This document shows positions 12,301 through 55,221 of a DNA stretch of 64,000 nt, one piece after another; positions within the stretch are counted from its first letter, which is position 1, and every line of letters starts with the position of its first letter. The position numbers and the translations under genes are program-made. The DNA is taken from NCBI GenBank assembly GCA_009746045.1, contig RPFO01000080.1, positions 9,322,613-9,386,612 of the forward strand. Reading direction: 5' to 3'. The notes under the pieces were generated by a model. The model saw only the letters and a list, made by a program, of their open reading frames with translations. It searched no databases and had not been told where the DNA came from. The DNA is from Mesostigma viride. Lineage: Eukaryota > Streptophyta > Mesostigmatophyceae > Mesostigmatales > Mesostigmataceae.

Positions 12301-15300
12301 GTTCTGCCATGAGGTAGGCATCCTCCCAAACTCCCTCGGGCAGCAGTCCAAGAGATGCTCATAAATATCGGTGTTGCGTGACAATGTTGTGAAGACGGGC
12401 CCAATCAATAAACAATGGGAATCGGGCTGGAAGGGTCGAATCGCCATGACCAGCTCATGGCTCATGGCTGTCTGAGCATCCCTCAGGTTCAGGGACCGGT
12501 GAAACTCAGGTGAATATAGCAGCTGATACAGCTGTCGCCCTGTTAGAGCATAGCACGTCCAAACCGGAAATCTCTGATGCGCCGCCGCCGCCGGTCGAAC
12601 TTGTACACGAACCAGATGCGTCGCAGACGTGTGCCTCCTACTGCTCTGCATTCAGGGGTTACACATGTGCGTTGGTCAACTGGCACAACGGCTGGCACCG
12701 GGGCACGACGTAGTGGGGCGATCTGCGTGAGGATCTCCACCCGCGCGGGAGCTGGCGCGGCATTGCCGAATTGGTGAAGAAAATACACGCCCGATGACGA
12801 GTCTCCCGTAAACTCATCATCTACAGATGACGAGTCTCCCGTAAACTCATCATCTACAGATGACGAGTCTCCCGTAAACTCATCATCTACAGATGACGAG
12901 TCTCCCGTAAACTCATCATCTACAGATGACGAGTCTCCCGTAAACTCATCATCTACAGATGACGAGTCTCCCGTAAACTCATCATCTACAGATGACGAGT
13001 CTCCAGTAAACTCATCATCTACAGATGACGAGTCTCCAGTAAACTCATCATGTGGGTAGAGGTGTGGACAAACGGTTCACCTTGGATGATTGGGTCGTCG
13101 CATGCGCTTAAAAACCCGTCAACGAACCCAGATCACGAGGTGGATGCCTAAACCGTCAGGCTGAGCATACGGTCTAAGGCCCCAAGGCGGCGCAGGGCCA
13201 TCTCCAGATGGGAAGAGACGGGTCTTCAACCACCGGCGCTACCCGTGGGGGTGGGGGCCCGAAATAGTCCTCTCTTGGGGGCAGAGGTACCTACTGGTAT
13301 GTGCCCAAACGGACCTGGTGACCCTGCCTACGCAAGGGGCAGCATAGCGGGGCCCGCTGTGGCCGCCTGGGCCAGCACAGAGTTCTGCACTCCTGGAGCG
13401 GCCGCAGAGGAACCTCCCCCAATTCCTGAAGGAGCACTGGCATCAGGCTGGGCACATGCCCCAGGGGCTGATGACATAAACCCACCTCCCCTGGGTCGAC
13501 CCTGACGCAGGGCAACTGAACGGGGCACAAAACCGAGTGCCAGCGGCTGGCAAAGGCGAGGGCTGGGACATGTGCTACAGCCTCAACCCGCCGGACGGGG
13601 AGACCTCAAGGGCCTCGGGATGGGTCGTGACTCACCCTGGGAATGCTCGGGAGGGACACAAGTGGTTGAGAAGGTGGCGGGGCCAACCTGACCATGAATG
13701 TCAAGGAGACGATTGCTGCTACGCAAGGGATGGAGTGGTTGTGGGATTGTGTGCCGGATTGAGGGATTGTGTGCCGGACCATGCAAGGCGTATCGGGGCA
13801 AGCACGTCGTCCGACTCGAGGACTCCAGCGCGGTGGTGGTGGCGTCTGTCAGAGGGCGGTCATCCTCATACCGCCTCAACTGATGGTTCGATGCCCCTGC
13901 GCCCTGTCACTAGCTACTGACACGCACAGCCACTGGGTCTGGGTTGCTACTTCCCACAACCCTACTGACCACTGTCACCAGCCGGCGCAGCGCCTGGATT
14001 CCCGACTTGACCTGCAGGTGCAGTGACGTGCACCCCAACCAGGGGCATGGGGGGCCGCGGCGCCCGCGGGACTTTGTACTTTTGGAGGGAACTGCAAACC
14101 CCATACTACATGGCCAGCTTACCGGCGTGCGGTAGCTGCCTACGTGGCAAAGGCGCCACCTGATGCTGTCGACCCTGCTGACGCGGAAGCCATTTTCTAT
14201 AATTGGATTTCTGCTATCTACCATGCCCGGGATGGGCGTGGTCGTACCTTACGCCAGCACGCCAAGGCCTACTTGCACCTGTACTACCCCCGGACCTAGT
14301 TCGGAGCTGGGTACTGGCAAACCGCATGCTCGCGGGGTGGCAGCGGCTTGTTCCGGCTGTCAGCCCTCCCCCTATTATTCCCCAGAGCCTTTGCTATTTC
14401 ACTGCTAAGTTGCTTATTTCACGTCGACAGGTGCAAAATACAGGTGCATTTGAGTGCATTGACCAGTATTTACGCATTAGCGAGGCGCTAGCTAGTTGCG
14501 GGGTTGGGATGTAGAGTATGCTGGCCAACCCCCTCTCGAGCCAGGGCCCACCGTCGTTGCCCTTGCGCTGCGCAACCCCAAAACTGCGCAGGGGGCGGCC
14601 AAGCATGTCCTGGTCCGGGACCTGTGGCTCCTGCGTCGCTTCACGACTGGCCCGGCCCGGGATGCACTTCATTTTCGGGGATCGTACAGCCAGGCTAGGC
14701 AGCAATGGGAGGCAGTGCAGGCCCGCATGGCCCATGGGCATTCGTGGGATGTTTCTTTTCGCGCCCTCGGTGGGATGTTTCTTTTCGCGGCATGGGGGGG
14801 ACACGCATGATGCCATCACTGGCGAGTCACCGGAGGCCATCCAGCTGCGCGGCCGGTACATAAGCTTCAGCCTTCTCGGTCACGCGCTACTTTCCTCCAC
14901 CGCAGCCTGCTGGGGCGGGACATCCTGCCGGCGCTCTGGGCCCCCAGCGCTCGGCCCTGAGCTTTGAAGCTGCAGACTTCCGGCGCCATATCGGTGGCGT
15001 CATATTGTGACACCTTCCAGTCTGCTCTTATCTCTCGTCTTTTAGCTATTAAGTGACCTACCGTTGTGGGGGGGCTCAGGGGGGAGACGGCTTTACAAAC
15101 GCGAGGGTGAACCTGCGTTGGGACAAAGTACCCCAATAGCTAGCGTAGTTAACTTTTCTTTTTGGCATGTCACACGTATTCGGCTGTTAGCCATGTACGG
15201 AGATGTGGGTAGAGATAGGGCACAGCGGCTGTGTGCTGGCCCTGCAGATTCACATAGTGTGCTCACCCAAGCATACAGATGGCCGTGTGGTCATCTGGTA

Positions 15301-18300
15301 GATAAGACTGTCTGTGTTATTATTATTATCAATCCGCGGTATTATAGAGCCAGCACACATACTGACATAAATTTGATGTTTTGTGGTGATGCATGCAAAC
15401 CAAAGCAAGGCCAGAAATGGATCGCTGGGATTCGCCAAAGAAGACCCTTTATCTAAACCTTGGGAATCGGGTGGAGGAGCTTCTGTCAGCCAGGCGGCAG
15501 TTCAACACTGTGTACTACACAATTGTGGTCATCGCCTACCGTACAAGCGCACAGTAGAAACTGCAGGTTTGCAGGCACGCACGGCGTGGCGCGCCCTGGT
15601 GGAGCTGCGGCCAGTAGCTGAATGGTAGTGCCCAATGATCCGATTCGGTATTCGGAAATTAACGGCTTTGTTTGTAGTTCGACACGTAAAAGGTAGTAAT
15701 ATCGAATACATTGGGCACAGAATACGGGGACCCCTTGTAGAAATCAAACATATCCATACGGCAGACCTATTGGAACCGAACATTCCATTCGGAAGGCAAA
15801 CATGGTACTTGGCACAACCCTACTATCAACTCCGATCATGCAGCACACCCATCCTCCCGCCTACCTGCACTATCACCACCACCACCATCCGCCTACCTGC
15901 ACCAGCACCAGCACCACCCATCAAGGTCTCTCACCTCTCACTCTTCAGCACACCATCGACCACCACCCATGGAGGTCTACCATCATCTCTAACTCCACCA
16001 CCAGCACAAACTATTCTATCATGGATCATTTCCCCCGCCCCCCCCCGCCTGCCTCTGCCACCGGAGTACCACAAATACACTGCTCTCATCCTCCATCACC
16101 CCTCTGCCTGCCCGTTCTCTTGTCTTACCCACCGGCCCACCCTCCCCCCCGCCTACCCTCGCCCCCTCCCACCCTTGCCACCTCTCACCCTTGCCCCCCC
16201 CCACCCTTGCCCCGGCCCAACCTTGCCCCGGGCCACCCCTGCCCCAGCCCACCCTTGCCCCCCCCCACCCTTGCCACCTCTCACCCTTGCCCCCTCCCAC
16301 CCTTGCCCGGGCCCACCCTTGCCCCGGCCCACCCCTGCCCCAGCCCCCCCTTGCCCCCCCCCACCCTTGCCCCGGCCCAGCCTTGCACCGGCCCACCCTT
16401 GCCCCCGCCCACCCTTGCCCCCGCCCACCCCTGCCCCCGCCCCCCTCCCCCCCGCCTACCTCCACCACCAGCACGCCCGGGTAACCCGGCTTGCACACGC
16501 CCGTGACTGCCAGCTCATCGCCCCACGCCACGATCAGCTTGCGCTTGGTCAGGGACTTGATGTGGTGGAACCTGCCGCATGTCATCACGACCAGCACGCG
16601 GAGCCGAGCATGCATAGGAGGATGGGCGTTACATTGGCACAATATATAACACATTATGCTTGGCACAATAATAGAACACACTATACTTGGCACAGTATAT
16701 AACACATTTTGCATGCTTGGTCAGTGCCTCGATGTGGTAGAGCCGGGGGTGATGGGGCACATGCACGAAGGCCCACGCATATGCCGAGATGCCATGGGAA
16801 CAGATCGCAGTCTATTATTGGAACTACAAAAAAGACCTTTGTCAGCCTGACGCGAATGATTCTGGCAGAGAGCTCCCCCCCTTCCTTCCCTCTTCTCTTC
16901 AGCATCTCCATCCGGCTCCCACGCAACAGCAGTCGGGCATGCTGCTGGCTGCAAAACAACAGCCATTCCAACATTCTGCAGGCTGTCCCTACTCACAAAA
17001 GCCACAATAAAGCACACAGGGAGTAATTTTCCAAACCCTTAGTCTTGCAGGACCAAGGTACGACCAGTCACCAGTGCGCCCATTGGAATCGCCTCCCACC
17101 CATTCACCCTCACCCACACAACTCGATCCGTGGCCGACTGGATACTACAGTAGGACTAGTTCATACACCGGCATATACACTGGAATATACACTGGTATAT
17201 ACATTGGAATATACACTAGTATATACACTAGTATATACAGTAGCTTATACACAGTACATATTATACACAGTATATATTATACACAGTATATACCAGGCTA
17301 TCACTTAGATTCGATCCACTGGTTCATATTGGAGAATTTCGGACACGCATGCACCGCTCTCCGGTAAAGAGCCTTTTCGCAGTTGGGCTATCGCTTGGGA
17401 TGCCATCGGATCAGGAGACCCCTAGCCCCGAAATCATGCAAGAGGTCCTCTGTTCGAATCCGGAATGGTACCAAAACAATTTCACACGAGCATGTGCAGT
17501 ACTATTTCACACAGGGCACCAGCGCTGGCATGTGCAGTCTCATATACATTCGCAGGCCGCACACACGTGCATTTCGCCACAGGAGAGCTACCACACAGGA
17601 GAGCGACCACACGTGCGAGGTACCACACAGGACTCACCAGATGAGCCGGCGCTCGATTGCAGGCACCGTGGTGACGGCCGGCGGCGGCCCCCCGCGTGCA
17701 GGGTCCCTGGTCTGCTCCCCATCTCCCGCGTTGCGCGCTGACGACAACGCGAGGGCCGCTTCCTGACAAGCCAAGTATAGGGATGATAAAAGCCAAGTAT
17801 AGGGATGATAAGGGCACGTGGCAGTGGTGTCTACAGATAGGCATCACAGGGAGTCAAATGCTTGCGCAGTGGCATCTCCAGTATCCCAGTGACAATGTAT
17901 AGTGTCCCAACCACAATCTGTAGTTTCCCAGCGACAATGTATAGTGTCCCAACGACAATGTATAGTATCCCAGCGACAATGTATAGTGTCCCAACCACAA
18001 TCTATAGTATCCCAGCGACAATGTATAGTGTCCCAACGACAATGTATAGTATCCCAGCGACAATGTATAGTGTCCCAACGACAATGTATAGTATCCCAGC
18101 GACAATGTATAGTGTCCCAACGACAATGTATAGTATCCCAGCGGCAATGTATAGTGTCCCAACGACAAATTATAGTGTCAACGTGAGTGGCACTACATAG
18201 TGTGCCACACAACCTCACGGACGACAACCTGCCCCGCGTCACTCGCAATCCTTCATGGCCGTTGGGGATGGTTCAACGCAGAGTGCGTTGTCGCGCTCAC

Positions 18301-20836
18301 AACTACCTTAGATCCCCCACCCTGTGCGCCCCCACATCCCAGTTATCAAGTCAGAGGAACGTGAATGAGTACAGGGACAGGGCGAGGGACAAGACAGTTC
18401 TAGCACGAATACTGCTGTCTACCACGCTGATAGCAACTATCCGCATGCTCTTCATTATGCATGTACGGACAGACGCTACCCAATGGGGTTGTCCTGCGTG
18501 CACAATATGCTAACGATTTATTTCCTCGCACCTGCACGGCTGCAGCCAACACTCCAACACTCAATGTTCAGCATTCCACGTGACTACAGGCCATGTTACG
18601 GGAGTCACATACATGTGACATTACCATGATTACGAGTTAGTAACTAGAAACTCTCAAACAATCAACCCTGCATGCACCTGCACTGCCACATCCAGCACTC
18701 CACGTTATAATGTGCACCGCGTTACTCTAACTGGGGTCACGTGTTCCGTTCACTGTTGCCCTCACACCCACCTGCACGGATGCGACCAAGTCCAACACGC
18801 ACTCCATGCCCAGCGCACGCGCGACCGCGCCCTCGGCTGCGCCCTGCAGCTGCTCCTGCTCCCCACGGGTGGCCCCTGCCAGCACCAGCCGCACCAGGGG
18901 CGACACGTACCGGGGGGCGCTGCTGTGCGCACAGCCAGCCGCACTAAGCCCTGCTAAGGTGTCGCTTTGCCCAGTTCTAGCAGCACTCACGACCTGGGCC
19001 TCGTCCTTCTGCCGCAGCCCACTACTCGGCGTTGTGGGGGCCACCCCTCGCTCCAAGGGGTCCGATGCCATACGTCTACCCGCTGCCTCGTGGCCAGACA
19101 GCTCCAGCCCGTTCCCCAGTTGGGCCGCTAGCCGAGATGCCACACCGCCTTTGGATCCGGCCTTAGAACCGCCGTCCAAGCCCTCTCCACAACCAGCATG
19201 ACCCCTGGAGCATCCTCGGGCAGCACAACGCCCACCCATTGTCTTGTTGCACGTGTCAGGACCGGATCCGTCGTGAGGATCGGCACGCAACCGCTGGCAT
19301 TCGTCACAGCCACCCGACGGTACGGCCACCTCCTCCGCGCAACCCGCGTTGCCACCTGTCATACCAGGGTACCCCCTGGGGAGGGTGACGTGGACGCCCA
19401 CGTCAAATGCGAGCTCGCCGGGCTGTTGGGGGAGCACGTTCACTGTAAAGGATAGTAGCGGCTGGTCACACAATAACTCTAGCAGACCATTTGAATTGCC
19501 CATACTATCCTTGCTACTGCGGTTCTTATTATCATTGCTGCTGTTGTCTAGAGGTCTGCTATTTATGTTGTAGTCATTGCTGATGTCATCTCGAGAGGAC
19601 AGGGGGCCCATAGCGATGAGCTGGCGCGCGGCCGCCAGTGCGTCCACCTCATCCTCGGTGAACACCAGCTCGCGCTCGCCGGCATAAACGCATTGGAGGG
19701 CATCCACCTGGGTGGGTGTGGGAATGAAAAAAAAAATACAAATAATAATACAAATAATAATACAAATGGGAAAACAAAACAGTCAATGAATCATTATTAT
19801 AGACTGACAAAAAACTTCAAGGATCGGGGGCATAGAAAAATGAACATAGGATCAGCAAGAATAACTGTAAAAGACGGGCAAGCCTAGAGGCACGGGCGAG
19901 CAAGGAGGGAAGGGGTTGTGGGACTCTAGGGTTGTAGGGTTTAGGGCTGTAGGGTTGAAAGTCGTGGGTTTATGGTTTAAGGGTTTAGGACGGCAGTGAG
20001 ACTGGTTGGTGGGAGCCGGTGGGGAGGCAGGGATGCTCTCAAGGATTATGTAGAGATCATCATAGCATGATGCGAGCAGTGTATGAGGGTGTTTCTGAGA
20101 CTAGCAAAAAATCTCAAGCACGAAATCAGGCACAACACATAATAGCTGCCAGGCTCGTCATGGAAGGTTTGCCAGGAGTCGACCCTGCACAGATTTTGCC
20201 AAAACTCCCCACAACAACGCTTTTACCGGGGTGGTGAGTGTAGCATGATAGTGATTCTACCAGGATGGCAAATTAAGAAAAGATGGTGAGATAGAGAAAA
20301 AAGGAGACCGAGGATGGGCCCTTGTTTTCTACCTCATGCTGTACTTATCCTCCCACACAACGGTTATAAGCGATGCTAGGCCCCTAACAAGTCACAGCGT
20401 TGTTAGTCATGGAGCTCACTAAATAGACGCGTCCTTTCCATGTGAAAACAACTGCGCGGCGGACGCTGCTCCTGTATATGGCTACCCAGGTGAAAAAGAC
20501 TCGCTAACTCCGTGGAAGAAGTGGAACCGCAATGAAGCGTAGAAATCAGGAAAAGATTCCCCGAGTGACCGCGATATAGAGGACTCTGGGATTGCTCTTG
20601 CACAACTACCACATATGTATGTCCATAGTTTGCCGTGTCATATGTGTAATACGGAGATACATAAGCAGGATCCTGATGTACACGACAGGAGACGTACGTA
20701 CCGAAATGGACTGGCGTTGAATACATAACGATGACGCAAACCGTACCTCAGCCACCTGCCTCTCCAAAGATTCCAGCAGCGCAGAAGCGGTCAGGCCAAA
20801 ACCAGACTTTGCCCCGTTGGGTCCATATCGGGACAT
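3395..20836 (-). CDS. RWDD2: RWDD2-like protein (RWD domain + DUF1115)
   Basis: Six minus-strand exons join in phase: 20836-20747, 19707-18772, 17762-17638, 16571-16460, 8830-8698, 3525-3395 (508 aa). Exon 1 gives the family-typical N-terminus (ALLESLERQVAE) running straight into VDALQCVYAGERELVF. The RWD fold is read from LLSFTVNVLPQQP and VTLPRGYPG to ECVLDLVASVQ. DUF1115 follows: RRLIW joins FHHIKSLTKRKLIVAW across exons 3/4 through a split Trp codon, then GVCKPGYPGVLVVE, EYVERLHSLRWKAMAVRG, and MSELATMCRDAGLESLF at the end. The order and motifs match animal RWDD2 proteins, which have no settled biochemical role; RWD domains usually mediate protein contacts. Oddities: about 170 low-complexity residues are inserted inside the RWD domain in exon 2, and introns 4 and 5 (7.6 and 5.2 kb) are full of mobile elements. 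The acceptor of exon 3 is the least certain junction. Confidence 0.85.
3966..4260 (+). repeat. Unidentified 300-bp intronic repeat, copy A
   Basis: It lies in RWDD2-like intron 5. It is about 75-80% similar by eye to 4313-4488 plus 5021-5140, beginning at the motif cagatatttgt and ending near aataaagacg. The end carries TGTAATAAA, which resembles a polyadenylation signal, so it may be part of a transcribed element. No family was recognised. Confidence 0.55.
4313..5140 (+). repeat. Unidentified intronic repeat, copy B, split by a solo LTR
   Basis: The two halves, 4313-4488 and 5021-5140, match copy A as one continuous stretch. They are separated by 532 bp absent from copy A and flanked by a duplicated GTGGC. 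Copy A therefore shows the empty-site state. The 3' half ends with AATAAA near 5133-5138, parallel to copy A. Confidence 0.55.
4489..5020. mobile_element. Solo LTR (532 bp) with 5-bp TSD
   Basis: The insert begins TGTTAC and ends CAACA, the TG...CA ends expected of an LTR, and is flanked on both sides by GTGGC (4484-4488 and 5021-5025). The related repeat at 3966-4260 lacks it at the matching position, which supports an insertion. No internal retrotransposon sequence or second LTR is present, so it is best read as a solo LTR left after recombination. Which strand it reads on is not established. Confidence 0.65.
5957..6622. mobile_element. hAT-like non-autonomous element, perfect 8-bp TSD
   Basis: The 666-bp element has terminal inverted repeats of about 17 bp with one mismatch (TAGGGCTGGGACATCCG left; TAGGACTGGGACATCCG as the reverse complement of the right end). 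It is flanked by an identical 8-bp duplication CTATCCAC at 5949-5956 and 6623-6630. The first bases fit the hAT terminal pattern YARNGNTG, and 8-bp TSDs are typical of hAT. Subterminal regions carry many GAACATGTTCG/GTTCGGGT motifs. No transposase ORF is inside, so it would need an autonomous partner. It lies in RWDD2-like intron 5. Confidence 0.85.
7134..7305. repeat. 172-bp direct repeat, copy 1
   Basis: About 95% identical by eye to 7640-7811. On the minus strand both copies keep the same open frame (KVHWSAFL, EKQVYYN, VQALTVEPSHTLKI), which may mean it derives from a coding piece of an unidentified element. It lies in RWDD2-like intron 5. Confidence 0.65.
7640..7811. repeat. 172-bp direct repeat, copy 2
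   Basis: Partner of 7134-7305, same orientation, 506 bp further on. Edges are sharp (GGGGGCATGTG at the left, AGCACCTAT at the right). The spacer has no recognised coding content. The pair could be the ends of a small composite or miniature element, but no target-site duplication was found. Confidence 0.65.
9780..9953. repeat. Tandem repeat of the ATACGCCGTATTATA unit
   Basis: Seven to eight degenerate units of about 20-24 bp based on aatacgccgtattatacgatg form the subterminal array of the enclosing TIR element. A G-rich run (9957-9978) follows directly. The unit is itself near-palindromic. Confidence 0.8.
11001..11230 (+). mobile_element. 5'-truncated LINE insertion (family 3), 12-bp TSD
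   Basis: The insert is flanked by identical 12-bp copies of ATAACACGCAAT (10989-11000 and 11231-11242). It encodes the last about 32 residues of a protein (DKTRWKKIVKAHTPDP, then a proline/arginine-rich end and a stop at 11103-11105), which resembles the C-terminus of LINE ORF2 proteins. A 3' UTR and an ATTTA-type tail (11215-11230) follow. This is the signature of target-primed reverse transcription with strong 5' truncation. Confidence 0.75.
11320..11505 (-). repeat. Dispersed repeat, inverted copy of 23080-23290
   Basis: The reverse complement shares blocks such as AGCTAAACCGTCTAGGTCTCG and CCAGATTTCTGGC with 23080-23290 in cyclophilin intron 3, in the same order. A shorter piece (GATTTCTGGCCTGCGCTG) recurs at about 25458-25475. 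It is an unclassified non-coding repeat family. Confidence 0.55.
12172..13078 (-). other. Unidentified open frames, possible transposon ORF remnant
   Basis: Two overlapping minus-strand frames are open: about 13078-12543 (no ATG; begins in the 33-bp repeat and ends in an arginine-rich segment, FVYKFDRRRRRIRDFRFGR) and 12651-12172 (contains GRQLYQLLYSPEFHRSLNL and MSHELVMAIRPFQPDSHCLL). The second looks protein-like rather than random, but I recognise no family. They lie in RWDD2-like intron 4 next to a decayed tyrosine recombinase, so they may belong to the same lost element. A random open frame is also possible. Confidence 0.3.
12793..13050. repeat. 33-bp minisatellite, about 8 copies
   Basis: The unit is gatgacgagtctcccgtaaa followed by ctcatcatctaca, almost perfectly conserved. 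Only the last two units carry a C-to-A change (tccagtaaac). A 33-base unit is 11 codons; on the minus strand it reads VDDEFTGDSSS, in frame with the downstream open frame, and on the plus strand DDESPVNSSST. Confidence 0.9.
14080..14960 (+). pseudogene. Decayed tyrosine recombinase (DIRS/Crypton-like)
   Basis: Plus-strand fragments in shifting frames follow the order of a phage-integrase-type tyrosine recombinase. There is an N-terminal helical part (AIFYNWISAIYHARDGRGRT, 14177-14236), a catalytic-domain start with LVRSWVLANRMLAGWQRL and later IDQYLRISEALA, a strand with LRNPKTAQ, and a C-terminal block RHGGDTHDAITGE then IQLRGRYIS, which parallels the R-x-GG-AT...GRW region of DIRS and Crypton recombinases. 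At least three frameshifts and early stops make it dead. It lies antisense in RWDD2-like intron 4. No reverse transcriptase was found beside it, so the choice between a DIRS-type retroelement and a Crypton is open. Confidence 0.45.
16140..16456. repeat. C-rich minisatellite abutting RWDD2-like exon 4 donor
   Basis: Degenerate units of about 12 bp (cccacccttgcc) run to within three bases of the GT donor of exon 4 (donor at 16459-16458). The plus strand has almost no G or A, so all three plus frames and two minus frames stay open; these open frames are artefacts. Confidence 0.8.
16629..16766 (-). repeat. Three 30-bp units plus a copy of the exon 4 acceptor edge
   Basis: Upstream (in transcript terms) of exon 4 there are three TTGGCACA..ATAACACA units (16633-16711), then a diverged copy of the first about 30 bases of exon 4 (16720-16748). 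The copy reads CTCTACCACATCGAGGCACT where the exon reads TTCCACCACATCAAGTCCCT. The copy has lost its AG acceptor, so it is probably not spliced. Confidence 0.6.
17884..18172. repeat. 21-bp minisatellite in RWDD2-like intron 2
   Basis: About 14 units alternate between gtatcccagcgacaatgtat and gtgtcccaacgacaatgtat types. Because the unit is 21 bases without stops, several reading frames stay open for about 100 codons on both strands; none is considered real. Confidence 0.9.
19925..19989 (+). repeat. Degenerate interstitial telomere-like TTTAGGG tract
   Basis: Short run of TAGGGTT, TTTAGGG, GTAGGGTT, TTTAAGGGTTTAGG and similar units in RWDD2-like intron 1. TTTAGGG is the telomere unit of plants and many algae. 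Units are too degenerate to be an active telomere. Confidence 0.5.
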
Positions 20837-21601
20837 TTTAGCCCAACAAACAGCTTTATAATTAGTATATCAAGGGTACCAATTTTCACGCAATTTCGTC
20901 GGCCTAGCAACAGCAGTGGCATACAACATGAATTACTGGACTGTCTTACAAGCGCATAATTTTCAGGTAGAGGTAATGTGCCTTATAAACTGGCAGCTTA
21001 TTGTTTCCCGGGGCTTCAAGTGGACACTAATGAAGGCCAATATGCGCAGTTCAAGGTCGCAACTTGTTCTATTGACTAAACGTATGAAGAACTAACTAAA
21101 AGCTAGCCAATAATGCGAAATAATTAGATAATCAAATTTGTCGTTAAACATTGCAGCACCAGCAAGCCTCACAATGTCGGCTCTGTGCTGACGCGACAAC
21201 GCAATGGCTAATGAGAACAATGGCAAATGTAATTGATAATCAAATTAATAATGTAACCACTAGTCCACAACAAAAAATTGGCCATGTACAGTAGCAAAGC
21301 GAGTGTCACCACTCAACGCCAAACGTCGCGAAGTCCGGCTTCTATCCAGTTACACGAGGTTACACGTGTACAATACCTACGTCCGCGACGTAAGGAGTGT
21401 CGTTTCTGCTGGCGTTTGCCACCTTCCGTGGCGGTCAGGGTCCCTAAAAAGGCGGGCCACTGCCAACGCGTGACGCACTCGAGGTCGACTGTCATCTTCT
21501 CTCTCCCTTGCGCCATCGCCTCTTCTTGTTGTTGAACCCTAAACAAACGACCGGAAACAGAAAGACAACGAACATTGAGCAGCGTGCAGCGGTAACAGAA
21601 A
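20837..21601. promoter_or_regulatory. Divergent promoter region, RWDD2-like and cyclophilin
   Basis: The 765 bp separate two start codons pointing away from each other, so the region must hold both promoters and 5' UTRs. No open frame fits a gene. AT-rich stretches lie at about 20850-20880 and 21060-21260. No specific TATA box or operator can be claimed. Confidence 0.5.
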
Positions 21602-25222
<3,621 letters not shown>

Positions 25223-26635
25223 GTGTTTCCTGAGTGCGTTGAGACTGTGGAGCTTCTCTCATGGAGGGGCTGAGCCTGTACAAAACATGCATCGTGATGC
25301 ATGGAGTGATGTGGTTGGCCCCCCTCTTATTTTACCTAGGTTGAGACAATAAATGCAAGTACTTGAAGCGGTAACAGGGCGCGGGTTCTATGATTTTGAA
25401 ACGCAATAAATATTCTTCAGCTATATTCTCCTGTCTCCAGGGTCCGGATTCTCCCGATTTCTGGCCTGCGCTGGTGGTCTCCTTGATATTCCCCTGTCTC
25501 CAGCAAAGGTGATTCATGTGTTTTACCAAATGATATAGAGTGGTTTGACTAGCCACGGAGACATGTATCAACTGTGACCACGTACAACATTATGACATGT
25601 TGTTTGAGAGTCATTGTGTCAATTAATTCACGGCCGCACAATACAAGGATGCGCTATCCCTTTCCATCCACCACATTAATCACATCAATCCACCACATGC
25701 ATGCGCACTAATAAAACACGTGCTCCCTTTGGGGAGTACCGTCACGGGGCACCAAAGTACGTGCTTTTCATCCCTGTGTGAGCACAGCAGGAAGGGGGCA
25801 GAGAACCCCCCTGCCCTCATGCCACGGGAATGCCAAAGGTGCAATCAGACACGACTAAATGATCTGGCATCCACTGTGGGTGCAATAAGACCAAGAGTCA
25901 CATGAACATGGTCAGCCCCTTTTGTTTTCACTCGCCTTGCTCCCTCCATGCATGCAGGTCTTCCTACATGCATGCAGACAGCCATGTGGCAATGCCGCGG
26001 TCTTTGCGCCCTTCCTCTCAGACACGACGTTACTCTAATCCAATAACATGATAATTAACATATTGGACAGCCATGAGTCCAGGAGTAGTTGTCTCACTAC
26101 TTCACATTCTAGATACTACTATTACATTCAAACCATTATCTGGTTGTCTCACGTGACGCAGTTACGTGTAACTTAGTCAACTAATTAATTGATTAATCTG
26201 GTTGTCTAGCTCATTGATAATTCGGCACGTAGATCAAATGTCTGCTTGCGTGCACCAGGTCTCCGGGGTTGGGCCCCAGGTGGGCTAGACCAAGTACTTG
26301 CCGGCCACAAGTATTTAGAAGAGCCCTTGCATGCTGGCTAGGTTCGTGTAGAGTGTGTCCGCGATCGTGCCCCCTTGTCCCTGCTGCATGATGGCCGATG
26401 GGCACTGTGTGGCTAGGGCCGGGTTGACCATGACCGTTTCCAACTCTTTAGCGCGTGGTCCAATAAAGCATTCACCATCAATGCACATGCCCCTGGGGGC
26501 ATGCACCACGCTGTGACCTATATATCAAAATGGTGCATATCAACATGAGACAATGTGCGTACAACTGTACACTGCAAAATGGCGCAGCATTCCCAATAGT
26601 GACCGCCAAACAGAACCCTGCAGCAATCTGCAGTA
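25223..26635. other. Convergent 3' region between cyclophilin and XDH
   Basis: This holds the 3' UTRs of both genes. AATAAA at 25347-25352 suits the cyclophilin transcript. Pieces of mobile repeats are visible: a GTGCTCCCTTTGGGGAGT stretch (25718-25735) like the 3' end of the LINE at 61149-63271, and a family-1 LINE end at 26150-26196. No open frame looks like a gene. Confidence 0.5.
26150..26196 (+). repeat. Family-1 LINE 3' end, plus orientation
   Basis: A near-perfect copy of the 8-3-8 palindrome (cacgtgacgcagttacgtg, one mismatch) is followed by a TAATTAATTGATTAAT tail. It repeats the arrangement seen at 611-645 and 851-889 on the other strand, so a short LINE end probably inserted here downstream of XDH. 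Confidence 0.55.

Positions 26636-55221
<28,586 letters not shown>

Noticed and set aside
15635-16714. Proline-rich 355-codon plus-strand frame and Gly-rich minus-strand frame
   Set aside because: The C-rich minisatellite lacks stops. Only the 16571-16460 minus part is supported, as RWDD2-like exon 4.
17384-17462. tRNA-like stretch with TGTTCGAATCC resembling a B box
   Set aside because: The T stem does not pair and no cloverleaf can be drawn; at most a degenerate tRNA-derived SINE piece, too weak to list.
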